Source of the DNA: an uncultured Lachnospiraceae bacterium
GTDB taxonomy: Bacteria; Bacillota; Clostridia; Lachnospirales; Lachnospiraceae
NCBI GenBank assembly: GCA_945787485.1
Contig: CALZHV010000058.1
Span: 1-11,485 of the forward strand
Direction: 5' to 3'
DNA: 11,485 bases
Shown: in pieces, positions 1 through 5,900 of the stretch
Layout: the number at the start of each line of letters is the position of its first letter
Numbering within the stretch: position 1 is the first letter of the stretch
Made by a program: the position numbers and the translations under genes
The notes under the pieces: model-generated
Databases searched by the model: none
Seen by the model: only the letters and a program-made list of their open reading frames with translations
Told to the model about the DNA's origin: nothing

Positions 1-74
1 AAAATATCACATTTGATAACTAAAAGCTTAAACCTGCTAATAAAATTAATGTAGTGATTATCATAATTGTTATC

Positions 75-881
75 CTATAGGTTTTTTAATCTTTGTTGAA
101 TGCTTAAATTATATAAATCATTTAAAGAGTTGTCAGTTGATAAAAAACTGTCTTCATCTTCATCTGTATCTCCGATAGATGATATTATTTCAAGCATATT
201 TGTATAAAAATTCATAAGTGTTTCGTATTGAGAATAAGATAATAAACTGTCTAAATCCCTGCTGTTCCCATATAAGCTGTTATATATATACTGAGCTGAT
301 GAAGATTCATTTGCTCCGTTTACGAGGTATGTAGTGTTATCAGAAACGCTTACTCCGTCATTAAGTGCATCTGTAACCTTGGCAATATATTGCTGTACAC
401 TTTTAAATGGTGGTATACCGTTATATTTTGCAACATTGCCTGAACCGGCATTGTATGCAGCAAGCATGAGATTTTGGTCTCCGTCATACATATCACGGAG
501 CTTGCTCAAAAACTTTGCCGCGCCCATAATGTTTTGATATGGGTCGTAAGCATCTGTTACACCAAGCGATGCAGCTGTCTGAGGCATAAGCTGCATGATT
601 CCCATTGCTCCGGCAGATGATTTTGCATTTACATCGAAATGAGATTCAACATATCCGATTGCCTCCAAAAGATTTTTTGGAACGTTGTATTTCTCGGCTG
701 CTTCCTCATATATTTCTTCAAGTGTATATTCCTTGTTGTTGGAAGCATATTTTGTTGTCTGTGCCTGCAAAAGCTTTTCAAATGCTGAAACATTACTTGT
801 ACTTTGAACAGCTTGTGCTTTATTGTTAATTTTAGAAGTAAGATAATTATCGTCTATAAGACCTAAACCATTAACATACAT
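75..881 (-). CDS. SLT-type lytic transglycosylase, no signal peptide
   Basis: A 268-residue protein with a lysozyme-like transglycosylase (SLT) domain at about residues 52-170. The family cleaves the MurNAc-GlcNAc bond of peptidoglycan and leaves 1,6-anhydroMurNAc ends. Visible family motifs in order are GYVESHFD with the probable catalytic Glu79, GAMGIMQLMP (91-100), and AAYNAGSGNV (141-150). The first 50 residues are polar and contain no hydrophobic signal or anchor, and the tail (about 180-268) is Ser/Asn/Asp-rich with no recognised wall-binding domain. Such leaderless forms occur among flagellar (rod-cap type) and phage enzymes, so export by a flagellar or other apparatus is possible, but that is inference. 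The start is chosen because AAGGAG lies about 8 nt upstream of the ATG on the minus strand. It is divergent from the nnr operon. Family assignment is secure; the physiological role is not. Confidence 0.93.
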   Translation of the reverse strand: MYVNGLGLIDDNYLTSKINNKAQAVQSTSNVSAFEKLLQAQTTKYASNNKEYTLEEIYEEAAEKYNVPKNLLEAIGYVESHFDVNAKSSAGAMGIMQLMPQTAASLGVTDAYDPYQNIMGAAKFLSKLRDMYDGDQNLMLAAYNAGSGNVAKYNGIPPFKSVQQYIAKVTDALNDGVSVSDNTTYLVNGANESSSAQYIYNSLYGNSRDLDSLLSYSQYETLMNFYTNMLEIISSIGDTDEDEDSFLSTDNSLNDLYNLSIQQRLKNL

Positions 882-915
882 AGTAAATCTCCTTGTTTAT
901 CATTAGCAGACAAAT

Positions 916-1016
916 AAAATGTCCATACAAAACTGTTGTTGTCAGACAAAAATATCCATACAAAATTGTTATTATCGGACAAAAAATATCTATACGTAAC
1001 TGCCATATTTATCGAC
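916..1016. repeat. Three degenerate tandem repeats of about 33 bp
   Basis: Units at 916-947, 948-980 and 981-1016 share the pattern AAAAATATCCATACAAAA, then a TGTT-rich stretch, then TATCGGAC. The first two units are closely similar; the third is more diverged and slightly longer. A partial unit ending in GCAGAC lies just before them (about 900-911). They sit in the predicted leader of the transglycosylase mRNA. Their general form (TCC.TACAAAA and ATTATCG words, period about 33) resembles the better preserved tandem units at 1749-1850, so they may be old members of the same family. Confidence 0.7.
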
Positions 1017-1025
1017 ATTATAACA
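1017..1025 (-). promoter_or_regulatory. Probable promoter (extended -10) of the transglycosylase gene
   Basis: On the minus strand the sequence TGTTATAAT is a perfect extended -10 element (TGn plus TATAAT). The -35 region is only a poor T-rich match. Transcription would start near 1010 and give a leader of about 130 nt, most of it made of the 33-bp tandem repeats at 916-1016. Inference from consensus only. Confidence 0.5.
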
Positions 1026-1070
1026 CAAAAAAATAATAATACAAAATACAAACAAAAAACTGCAGTAGAT

Positions 1071-1118
1071 TTTTCTGTACGCAGCTTCCTGCATATAACG
1101 ATAGTGATAGTTATTATT
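1071..1118 (+). repeat. 48-bp direct repeat, left copy
   Basis: Matches 1549-1596 at 47 of 48 positions; the only difference is A at 1093 versus T at 1571. It contains the words GTACGCAGCTTCC and AACGATA, which also form the arms of the palindrome at 1621-1776 and, inverted, the tandem units at 1749-1850. The two copies bracket the toxin/antisense-RNA module. No gene is evident in it. Confidence 0.85.
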
Positions 1119-1130
1119 ATGGCATAAACC

Positions 1131-1160
1131 TTGTAGAATTTTGTCAATCTATGATATACT
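1131..1160 (+). promoter_or_regulatory. Predicted promoter of the small toxin mRNA
   Basis: An extended -10 element, TGATATACT, occupies 1152-1160; a weak -35 (TTGTAG) lies at 1131-1136 with an 18-bp spacer. Transcription would begin near 1167. The predicted mRNA starts with a 6-bp stem (GTTGTC at 1167-1172 with GGCAAC at 1184-1189, one G-U pair) just ahead of the SD. Such 5' stems limit ribosome access in some type I toxin mRNAs. Confidence 0.6.
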
Positions 1161-1207
1161 TGCTTCGTTGTCGCACCCAATCTGGCAACAGAAAGGGGGT
1201 GTTCATT

Positions 1208-1294
1208 TTGGCAGTACTTATTTCTTTCTTGGTCTCCGTTACGGCAAGTGTAGTTGGCTACTATATTTGCAAATGGCTAGACGGTGACGAATAG
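1208..1294 (+). CDS. Small hydrophobic type I toxin-like peptide, Fst/Ldr-like (28 aa)
   Basis: The predicted product is a 28-residue peptide beginning MAVLISFLVSV, with a single membrane span (about residues 2-21) followed by a short charged tail, KWLDGDE. A hydrophobic helix followed by W-L-D and charged residues is the known layout of Fst/Ldr-type toxins, which act at the inner face of the membrane. The TTG at 1208 is chosen because the strong SD AAAGGGGG (1192-1199) ends 8 nt upstream; an in-frame GTG at 1199 overlaps the SD and is unlikely. The gene has its own extended -10 promoter and ends before a strong hairpin terminator. An antisense RNA faces it across that terminator. The homology is judged by pattern, not by a search. 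Toxicity is inference. Confidence 0.72.
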   Translation: MAVLISFLVSVTASVVGYYICKWLDGDE

Positions 1295-1324
1295 CGACAA
1301 TTAGCCTAACGGATGCTCAACCGT

Positions 1325-1406
1325 AAAAAGAGAAGAAACCCCACGAGGTGCGAACTCGTGGGGTTTCGTTTTGTGTCCATTCTGGCACTTATTTCTTTTC
1401 TTGGCT
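1325..1406 (-). ncRNA. Predicted antisense antitoxin RNA (about 80 nt)
   Basis: The predicted start is the A at about 1406 on the minus strand, 7 nt downstream of a strong -10, and the end is in the U-run after the shared terminator (1329-1325). Its 5' part, complementary to 1374-1404, is antisense to the toxin mRNA start region at 1200-1232. That duplex would have 14 continuous pairs over the TTG start codon (two of them G-U), a 3-nt bulge (1214-1216), then about 16 more pairs with a 1-nt bulge. The 3' terminator hairpin offers a second pairing region. The size and layout match the RNA II antitoxin of the pAD1 par system. Existence is predicted from promoter, terminator and complementarity only. 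Confidence 0.62.
1335..1367. terminator. Bidirectional rho-independent terminator shared by toxin mRNA and antisense RNA
   Basis: A perfect 13-bp inverted repeat, GAAACCCCACGAG and CTCGTGGGGTTTC, surrounds a 7-nt loop at 1348-1354. On the plus strand it is followed by the T-rich GTTTTG; on the minus strand by TTCTCTTTTT, a better terminator tail. It can therefore end both convergent transcripts, as in par/fst loci. Confidence 0.9.
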
Positions 1407-1412
1407 AAACAC

Positions 1413-1441
1413 ACTATATCATATGCTGTGGCTAAAATCAA
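1413..1441 (-). promoter_or_regulatory. Strong predicted promoter of the antisense RNA
   Basis: On the minus strand the -35 is TTGATT (1441-1436), followed by a 17-bp spacer and the extended -10 TGATATAGT (1421-1413). This matches consensus better than the toxin promoter, as expected if the antitoxin RNA is made in excess. Confidence 0.65.
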
Positions 1442-1548
1442 GTATTCCCTTTTTTCTTCGTCAATATCCTCTTCGACTTGTTGTTGCCATTCTGATGACG
1501 AGGTATATGCCATGTATCAGAACAATAAACAAAATAACACATGGAAAA

Positions 1549-1596
1549 TTTTCTGTACGCAGCTTCCTGCTTATAACGATAGTGATAGTTATTATT
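1549..1596 (+). repeat. 48-bp direct repeat, right copy
   Basis: Second copy of 1071-1118, 478 bp downstream and 47/48 identical. It is followed after 24 bp by the left arm of the large palindrome, which carries a diverged version of the same GTAC / AGCTTCC / ACGATA words. Confidence 0.85.
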
Positions 1597-1620
1597 TTTA
1601 CTTATCAAATAGATTTTTTA

Positions 1621-1776
1621 GTACCCAGCTTCCGAAAACGATAATGGATTTCAAGAGGGACATTTGCGACCGCCGGTTCTTAATGAGTGCCTTGCACGAA
1701 TTTAGAACCGCTGCGCTAGCAACTAAGCGAAAGCGGTCCCGGTTTGAAATCCATTATCGTTAGGAAGCGTCCGTAC
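1621..1776. repeat. Structured palindromic element of about 156 bp, unrecognised
   Basis: The arms pair over 18 perfect bp (1637-1654 with 1744-1761), extended outward with interruptions by GCTTCC/GGAAGC (1628-1633, 1763-1768) and GTAC/GTAC (1621-1624, 1773-1776). The interior also folds: GGGAC 1657-1661 with GTCCC 1736-1740, CGGTTCT 1674-1680 with AGAACCG 1704-1710 enclosing a GTGC/GCAC hairpin (1687-1697), and CGCT 1714-1717 with AGCG 1726-1729. The result is a branched, cloverleaf-like structure. The interior is visibly more GC-rich than its surroundings and has no credible gene. It may be a MITE- or REP-like mobile repeat or a structured RNA or DNA site; I do not recognise the family. Confidence 0.75.
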
Positions 1777-1850
1777 AAAAAATCCATTATCGTTAGGAAG
1801 CGTCCGTACAAAAAAAATCTATTATCGTTAGGAAGCATCCGTACAAAAAA
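1749..1850. repeat. Three tandem repeats of 33-35 bp
   Basis: Units start at 1749, 1782 and 1817 and read ATCCATTATCGTTAGGAAGC, then GTCCGTAC and a run of A. The first two are identical in their core; the third has two substitutions (T at 1820 and A at 1837). The first unit is also the right arm of the palindrome, so the array is the right arm repeated. They lie immediately upstream of the nnr promoter. Confidence 0.9.
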
Positions 1851-1868
1851 ACTATTTTATTATTTTAG

Positions 1869-1898
1869 TTGATAAAACGTAATTACATGGATTATAAT
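1869..1898 (+). promoter_or_regulatory. Promoter of the nnr-alr-mazF operon
   Basis: A -35 TTGATA (5 of 6 consensus bases) at 1869-1874, an 18-bp spacer, and a perfect -10 TATAAT at 1893-1898. Transcription would start near 1905, about 40 nt before the nnr ATG. Confidence 0.78.
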
Positions 1899-1944
1899 TA
1901 AAGTTTGAAAGAAATACTACACACCAAAAAAAGGGGATAGAAAA

Positions 1945-3456
1945 ATGAAATATATAGTCGGTGGAGAAGAAATGGCAAGAATCGATAAGTACAGTATCGA
2001 GGAAATTGGCATTCCACAAATGGTTCTTATGGAAAGAGCTGCACTAGAGGTGTTTAAGTTTATTGAGAATGGATTTTTGAAGACAGCCCATATTCTTGTT
2101 GCTGTTGACAGTGGAAATAACGGCGGTGACGGAATTGCGCTTGCAAGACTTCTTTATCAGGCGGGCTACAATGTTGAAGTATATTGGATTGATGCCCTTG
2201 AAAAAAAGAGTGAGGCTTTCATTTCTCAATACAAAATTGCAAAGAACATCAATATAAAATTTATCGATGAAATTGTCAATTATGGGTATGACATCATAGT
2301 GGATGCTATATTTGGAGTTGGCTTAAACAGGGCAATTTCCGGAAAACACGCAGATGCAATTAATCTGCTCAATGAAATGGACGGATATAAGCTTGCCGTA
2401 GATATTCCATCAGGAATTGATTCCGAAACGGGATTTGTTCTTGGAACGGCGTTTCGTGCCGATGCAACAATAACATTTGGATTTATGAAACTTGGTATGC
2501 TTATGGGACTTGGCAACGAGTATAGCGGTAAAGTTACCGTTGCAGATATAGGTTTCCCTAAGAAAGCTGTAGATTTTATAGAACCGAGACATTACGGATA
2601 TGAGGAATCGGATATAGAAAAACTGTTGCCCCACAGAAAAAGCGACAGCCATAAGGGAAGCTATGGCAGAGTTGCAGTTATCGGCGGTTGTAAAAATATT
2701 GCCGGTGCATCGATTTTTTCCGCAGAATCTGCATACAGAATTGGTTGTGGTCTTGTAAAGGTATGCACTGTCGAAGACAATAGACAAATATTGCAGACAA
2801 GACTTCCTGAGGCAATGCTTTCAACCTTTGACCCTTTTGACAAGGATAGCATCAGAAAAGCGATAAAAGATACAATTGCGTGGGCTGATGTTGTGATTTT
2901 AGGTCCGGGACTTGGAACATTTGCTTATTCTGAATACATTGTAAATAAAATTCTGTCCGAATATGAAAAAAAGTTGATTATAGATGCGGACGGTCTTAAT
3001 ATTATTTCAAATCATTTGGAATGGCTGGATGAGACAAAGGCGGATGTTATTATTACGCCTCATCTGGTTGAAATGTCAAGATTAACCGGACTAAAAACAG
3101 CTGCCATTAAAGAAGCAAAATATGATGTTGCTAAGAAGTTCGCAAAAGAACATAACGTAATAGTCGTATTAAAGGATTCGAGGACGATTGTGTCAGACGG
3201 ACATGCACAGGCTTATATCAATTCGACAGGCAATAATGGTATGGCTACAGGTGGCTCTGGAGATGTTCTTACCGGTGTAATCGGCGGACTTTGTGCTCAG
3301 AAGATGAATATATTCGAGGCGGCAAAGCTTGGCGTTTATATTCATGGTTTGGCAGGTCAGGAAGCGGCAATTCAACACGGAAGATACAGTATGATTGCCG
3401 GAGATATTGTAAAGAGTATTACCAGAGTGTTAGAAGGTGATTATTATGGTATCTGA
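1945..3456 (+). CDS. nnr: Bifunctional NAD(P)HX epimerase / NAD(P)HX dehydratase
   Basis: A 503-residue metabolite-repair enzyme. NADH and NADPH become hydrated (NADHX/NADPHX) spontaneously or by side reactions; the N-terminal domain interconverts the R and S epimers and the C-terminal domain dehydrates the S form using ADP. The epimerase (YjeF_N) covers about residues 1-215, with GNNGGDG (57-63) and VDIPSGIDSETG (152-163). The dehydratase (YjeF_C, ribokinase-like fold) covers about 225-500, with HKGSYGRVAVIGG (236-248), GPGLG (320-324), DADGLN (348-353) and the nucleotide-site motif NGMATGGSGDVLTG (431-444). Length is normal for the fused bacterial form. SD AAGGGGA lies about 7 nt before the ATG. 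It is the first gene of the series and overlaps alr by 11 nt, suggesting translational coupling. Confidence 0.97.
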   Translation: MKYIVGGEEMARIDKYSIEEIGIPQMVLMERAALEVFKFIENGFLKTAHILVAVDSGNNGGDGIALARLLYQAGYNVEVYWIDALEKKSEAFISQYKIAKNINIKFIDEIVNYGYDIIVDAIFGVGLNRAISGKHADAINLLNEMDGYKLAVDIPSGIDSETGFVLGTAFRADATITFGFMKLGMLMGLGNEYSGKVTVADIGFPKKAVDFIEPRHYGYEESDIEKLLPHRKSDSHKGSYGRVAVIGGCKNIAGASIFSAESAYRIGCGLVKVCTVEDNRQILQTRLPEAMLSTFDPFDKDSIRKAIKDTIAWADVVILGPGLGTFAYSEYIVNKILSEYEKKLIIDADGLNIISNHLEWLDETKADVIITPHLVEMSRLTGLKTAAIKEAKYDVAKKFAKEHNVIVVLKDSRTIVSDGHAQAYINSTGNNGMATGGSGDVLTGVIGGLCAQKMNIFEAAKLGVYIHGLAGQEAAIQHGRYSMIAGDIVKSITRVLEGDYYGI

Positions 3457-4615
3457 AAATGTAGGATACAATAGAATTTATGCAAGAATAAATGTAGATA
3501 ATGTAAGATTTAATATTATGCAAATGAAAGCATGCGTAAAAAAGGATATGAAGGTGTTGTCTGTAATTAAGGCAGATGCATACGGACACGGCGCATGTGA
3601 GCTTGCAAAAAAAATTGACGACCTTTCGGATTATTATGGTGTTGCTACCATAGATGAAGCGGTGGAGCTTAGAAAGGCGGGAATAGATAAGCCGATACTC
3701 ATAATTGGTTATACAGATTATTGTGATTTTGATAAGCTTATTGCATATAATATAACACAGGCCGTTTATAATTATGATGAATGTAAAAAGCTGTCTGAGC
3801 TGGCTCTGTCGCAGAACAAAAAGGTAAAAGTACATATAAAAGTTGATACAGGAATGTCAAGAATAGGTTTTCAGGTAAATGAAGACGGTATTGCGGAGGC
3901 AGAAAAAATAAAATCGCTTGAAGGTGTAGAAATTGAAGGGATTTTTACTCATTATGCAAAGGCAGATGAATATGATAAAACTGCGGCAAAAGGTCAGAGA
4001 GATAAATTCAGATATTTTATTAATGAATATGAAAAGTCGGGCTTTAAATTTGCTCTAAAGCATATTGATAACAGTGCAGGCACCATGGAAATGGATGATG
4101 ACGAATTTGATATGGTAAGACTTGGAATTGTATTGTATGGTCTTTACCCGTCAGATGAAGTCGATAAGAGTATTGAAATAAAGCCGGCTATGGAGCTTGT
4201 GGCACATATTGCACATATAAAAACAGTACCTGAAGGGGTTGGAATAGGTTATGGCTGGACCTACATTACAGATAAAGAAACAAAAGTTGCAACCGTAACA
4301 GTCGGATATGCAGACGGATATCCGCGAGCACAATCAAATATCGGAAGAGTGATTGTCCATGGTAGGTATGCACCTATTATCGGCAGAGTTTGCATGGACC
4401 AGATTATGATAGATGTTACTGATATCCCGGAGGCACAGCTTAGAGATGAAGTAATTCTTTTTGGAAAAAGGGGAGATGCTGTCATTTCTGTTGAGGAAGT
4501 TGCACAGCCTGCAGCAAGCTTTAACTACGAGCTTGTATGTAATGTTGCAAGGAGAGTTCCGCGAGTATATAACGAAAACGGAAAAGATACGATTTGCGTA
4601 AACTATCTTATTTAG
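3446..4615 (+). CDS. alr: Alanine racemase
   Basis: A cytosolic PLP enzyme of 389 residues that interconverts L- and D-alanine and supplies D-Ala for peptidoglycan. The PLP lysine is K42 in VIKADAYGHG; the second catalytic base is Tyr269 in GIGYGWTY; the conserved CMDQ is at 316-319; and the C-terminal family motif NYELVCNVARRVPRVY is present. The fold is an N-terminal TIM barrel with a C-terminal beta domain of normal length. The ATG at 3446 is chosen because AGAAGG (3432-3437) lies 8 nt upstream; a GTG at 3437 in the same frame overlaps this SD. It overlaps the end of nnr by 11 nt. The order alr followed by mazF is shared with Bacillus subtilis. Confidence 0.98.
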   Translation: MVSENVGYNRIYARINVDNVRFNIMQMKACVKKDMKVLSVIKADAYGHGACELAKKIDDLSDYYGVATIDEAVELRKAGIDKPILIIGYTDYCDFDKLIAYNITQAVYNYDECKKLSELALSQNKKVKVHIKVDTGMSRIGFQVNEDGIAEAEKIKSLEGVEIEGIFTHYAKADEYDKTAAKGQRDKFRYFINEYEKSGFKFALKHIDNSAGTMEMDDDEFDMVRLGIVLYGLYPSDEVDKSIEIKPAMELVAHIAHIKTVPEGVGIGYGWTYITDKETKVATVTVGYADGYPRAQSNIGRVIVHGRYAPIIGRVCMDQIMIDVTDIPEAQLRDEVILFGKRGDAVISVEEVAQPAASFNYELVCNVARRVPRVYNENGKDTICVNYLI

Positions 4616-4679
4616 ATTTGAATACACTTCCGAATTGTTGGAAATACTTTGAACAGTAAAGACAATGGGAGTGATAATT

Positions 4680-5021
4680 TTGATAATTAGACGAGGCGAT
4701 ATTTTTTATGCTGACCTTCGACCGGTAATCGGCTCTGAACAAGGAGGCGTAAGGCCGGTTTTAATAATACAAAATGAAGCAGGAAACAGACATAGTTCTA
4801 CAGTTATAATAGCTGCTATTACTTCGCAATTACATAAGGCAAAGTTGCCGACTCATGTTGAGCTTGATTCAAGGTGTTGCGATATAGCAAAGGATTCTGT
4901 TATACTATTAGAACAGGTGCGTACAATTGATAAAAGCAGACTTAAAGAAAAGGTATGTCATCTCGATACTGATATATTAAAAAGAGTGAATGAAGCATTG
5001 CGTATCAGTCTTGAAATATAA
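4680..5021 (+). CDS. mazF: MazF/EndoA-type mRNA interferase, no adjacent antitoxin gene
   Basis: A 113-residue sequence-specific endoribonuclease of the PemK/MazF family, very like B. subtilis EndoA (which cuts at UACAU sites). Visible are RRGDIFYADL, GSEQGGVRPVLIIQN, AAITSQ and LPTHVEL. The catalytic residues known from the B. subtilis enzyme, Arg25 and Thr48, fall at exactly those positions when the TTG at 4680 is used. The TTG also has the SD TGGGAG 8 nt upstream and gives the canonical family start M-I-x-x-R-G-D. An upstream in-frame ATG at 4665 has no good SD. In B. subtilis the antitoxin gene sits between alr and this gene; here only 64 bp separate them, with no room for it. The active site looks intact. 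Confidence 0.95.
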   Translation: MIIRRGDIFYADLRPVIGSEQGGVRPVLIIQNEAGNRHSSTVIIAAITSQLHKAKLPTHVELDSRCCDIAKDSVILLEQVRTIDKSRLKEKVCHLDTDILKRVNEALRISLEI

Positions 5022-5048
5022 AATACAAAAAATGAAAAGGAGTAAAAT

Positions 5049-5894
5049 ATGTCCCAGAACGGTCCCAGTAGTTTAAAAAAGTTTTTTTCAAAAAAGGTGG
5101 ACGAAGAAAAAGTAGAAGAAGAAATTCTTTCTATGGTAGAAGAAGGCTATGAAAATGGCGTAATAGAAGATAATGAAGTTGAAATGATATCAAATATATT
5201 TGAGTTTTCTGATAAAGAAGCCAAGGATATCATGACTAGCAGAAACAAAATTGTTGCAGTCGATAATACTTACAACGTTGAGAAAGCAATAAAGTTTTCC
5301 GTAGATAATATTTTCTCAAGATATCCGATATATGAAGAGGATATCGACAGTATTCTCGGTATCGTACATATTAAGGACCTTATTGAAATGTATTTAAGCA
5401 ATCCTAAAGAATCGATATTGAATATTATGGAAAAGCCTTTGTTTGTACATCCTACCTATGGAATATCCAAGCTGTTGCAGAAGATGCAGAAGGAAAAGAC
5501 GCATATGGCAATAGTTGTGGATGAGTATGGACAGACAGAAGGAATTGTAACAATGGAAGATATTATCGAAGAGATTGTAGGTAATATTTTTGATGAACAT
5601 GATGAAGAAGCTCCGGATAATATAAAACAGTTAGCTGACGGAGAATACATCGCTAACGGTGATGAAAAGCTTGAAAATCTTTGCGAAATATTTGAAGATA
5701 TAGAGTTTCCGGATGAAGACTTTGAAACGGTAAACGGATTCATGCTGTATGAGCTTGGAAGATTTCCGGATGAAAATGAAAACGTTGAGATAATATATCA
5801 GGGGTATAAATTTACAACTGTAGAAATAACAGACAAGCTTATTAAGCAGGTCAAGATTACAAAAATAAACGAAAATGAACAAGATAAGGAGTAA
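5049..5894 (+). CDS. CorC/HlyC-like CBS-pair protein without membrane domain
   Basis: A 281-residue soluble protein. A short acidic helical N-terminus (about 1-55) is followed by two CBS domains (about 60-115 and 123-180), with the second showing DEYGQTEGIVTMEDIIEEI (158-176), and then a CorC/HlyC transporter-associated domain (about 195-275). This is the cytoplasmic half of CNNM/CorC magnesium or cobalt transport proteins without the DUF21 membrane domain, a length like E. coli YbeX (CorC). CBS pairs bind adenine nucleotides, so a regulatory role in ion homeostasis is plausible. No hydrophobic segment is seen. SD AAGGAG precedes the ATG by about 7 nt; the gap from mazF is 27 bp and to yebC 6 bp, consistent with an operon. 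The exact partner is unknown. Confidence 0.9.
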   Translation: MSQNGPSSLKKFFSKKVDEEKVEEEILSMVEEGYENGVIEDNEVEMISNIFEFSDKEAKDIMTSRNKIVAVDNTYNVEKAIKFSVDNIFSRYPIYEEDIDSILGIVHIKDLIEMYLSNPKESILNIMEKPLFVHPTYGISKLLQKMQKEKTHMAIVVDEYGQTEGIVTMEDIIEEIVGNIFDEHDEEAPDNIKQLADGEYIANGDEKLENLCEIFEDIEFPDEDFETVNGFMLYELGRFPDENENVEIIYQGYKFTTVEITDKLIKQVKITKINENEQDKE

Positions 5895-5900
5895 TTAGAA

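Noticed and set aside
32..88. Long-range AACCT / AGGTT pair followed by T's on the plus strand as a terminator
   Set aside because: Only 5-6 bp with a loop of over 40 nt, and it overlaps the end of the transglycosylase gene on the other strand. Not convincing.
1301..1513. 70-codon reading frame on the minus strand starting MAYTSSSEWQQQ
   Set aside because: It has no SD before its ATG, runs through the antisense promoter and reads straight across the terminator hairpin. The first 50 residues look protein-like, so an old gene remnant is possible, but nothing supports expression.
1371..1763. 130-codon plus-strand frame across the right 48-bp repeat and the palindrome
   Set aside because: It is composed of repeats and palindrome arms, has no SD or promoter, and no recognisable domain; a chance open frame.
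1621..1776. Retron-type msr-msd RNA, or ends of an IS
   Set aside because: Inverted outer arms with internal hairpins fit superficially, but there is no reverse transcriptase or transposase gene in the window.
1749..1850. CRISPR-like array (three repeats)
   Set aside because: The units are directly adjacent with no unique spacers, differ in period and have no cas genes nearby. Simple tandem repeats explain them.
4627..4643. Small TTCC...GGAA hairpin after alr as a terminator
   Set aside because: A 4-bp stem with no T-run; read-through into mazF is more likely.
4665..4679. Upstream ATG start for mazF
   Set aside because: It lacks an SD and shifts the catalytic Arg and Thr away from family positions; the TTG at 4680 has a good SD and a canonical N-terminus.
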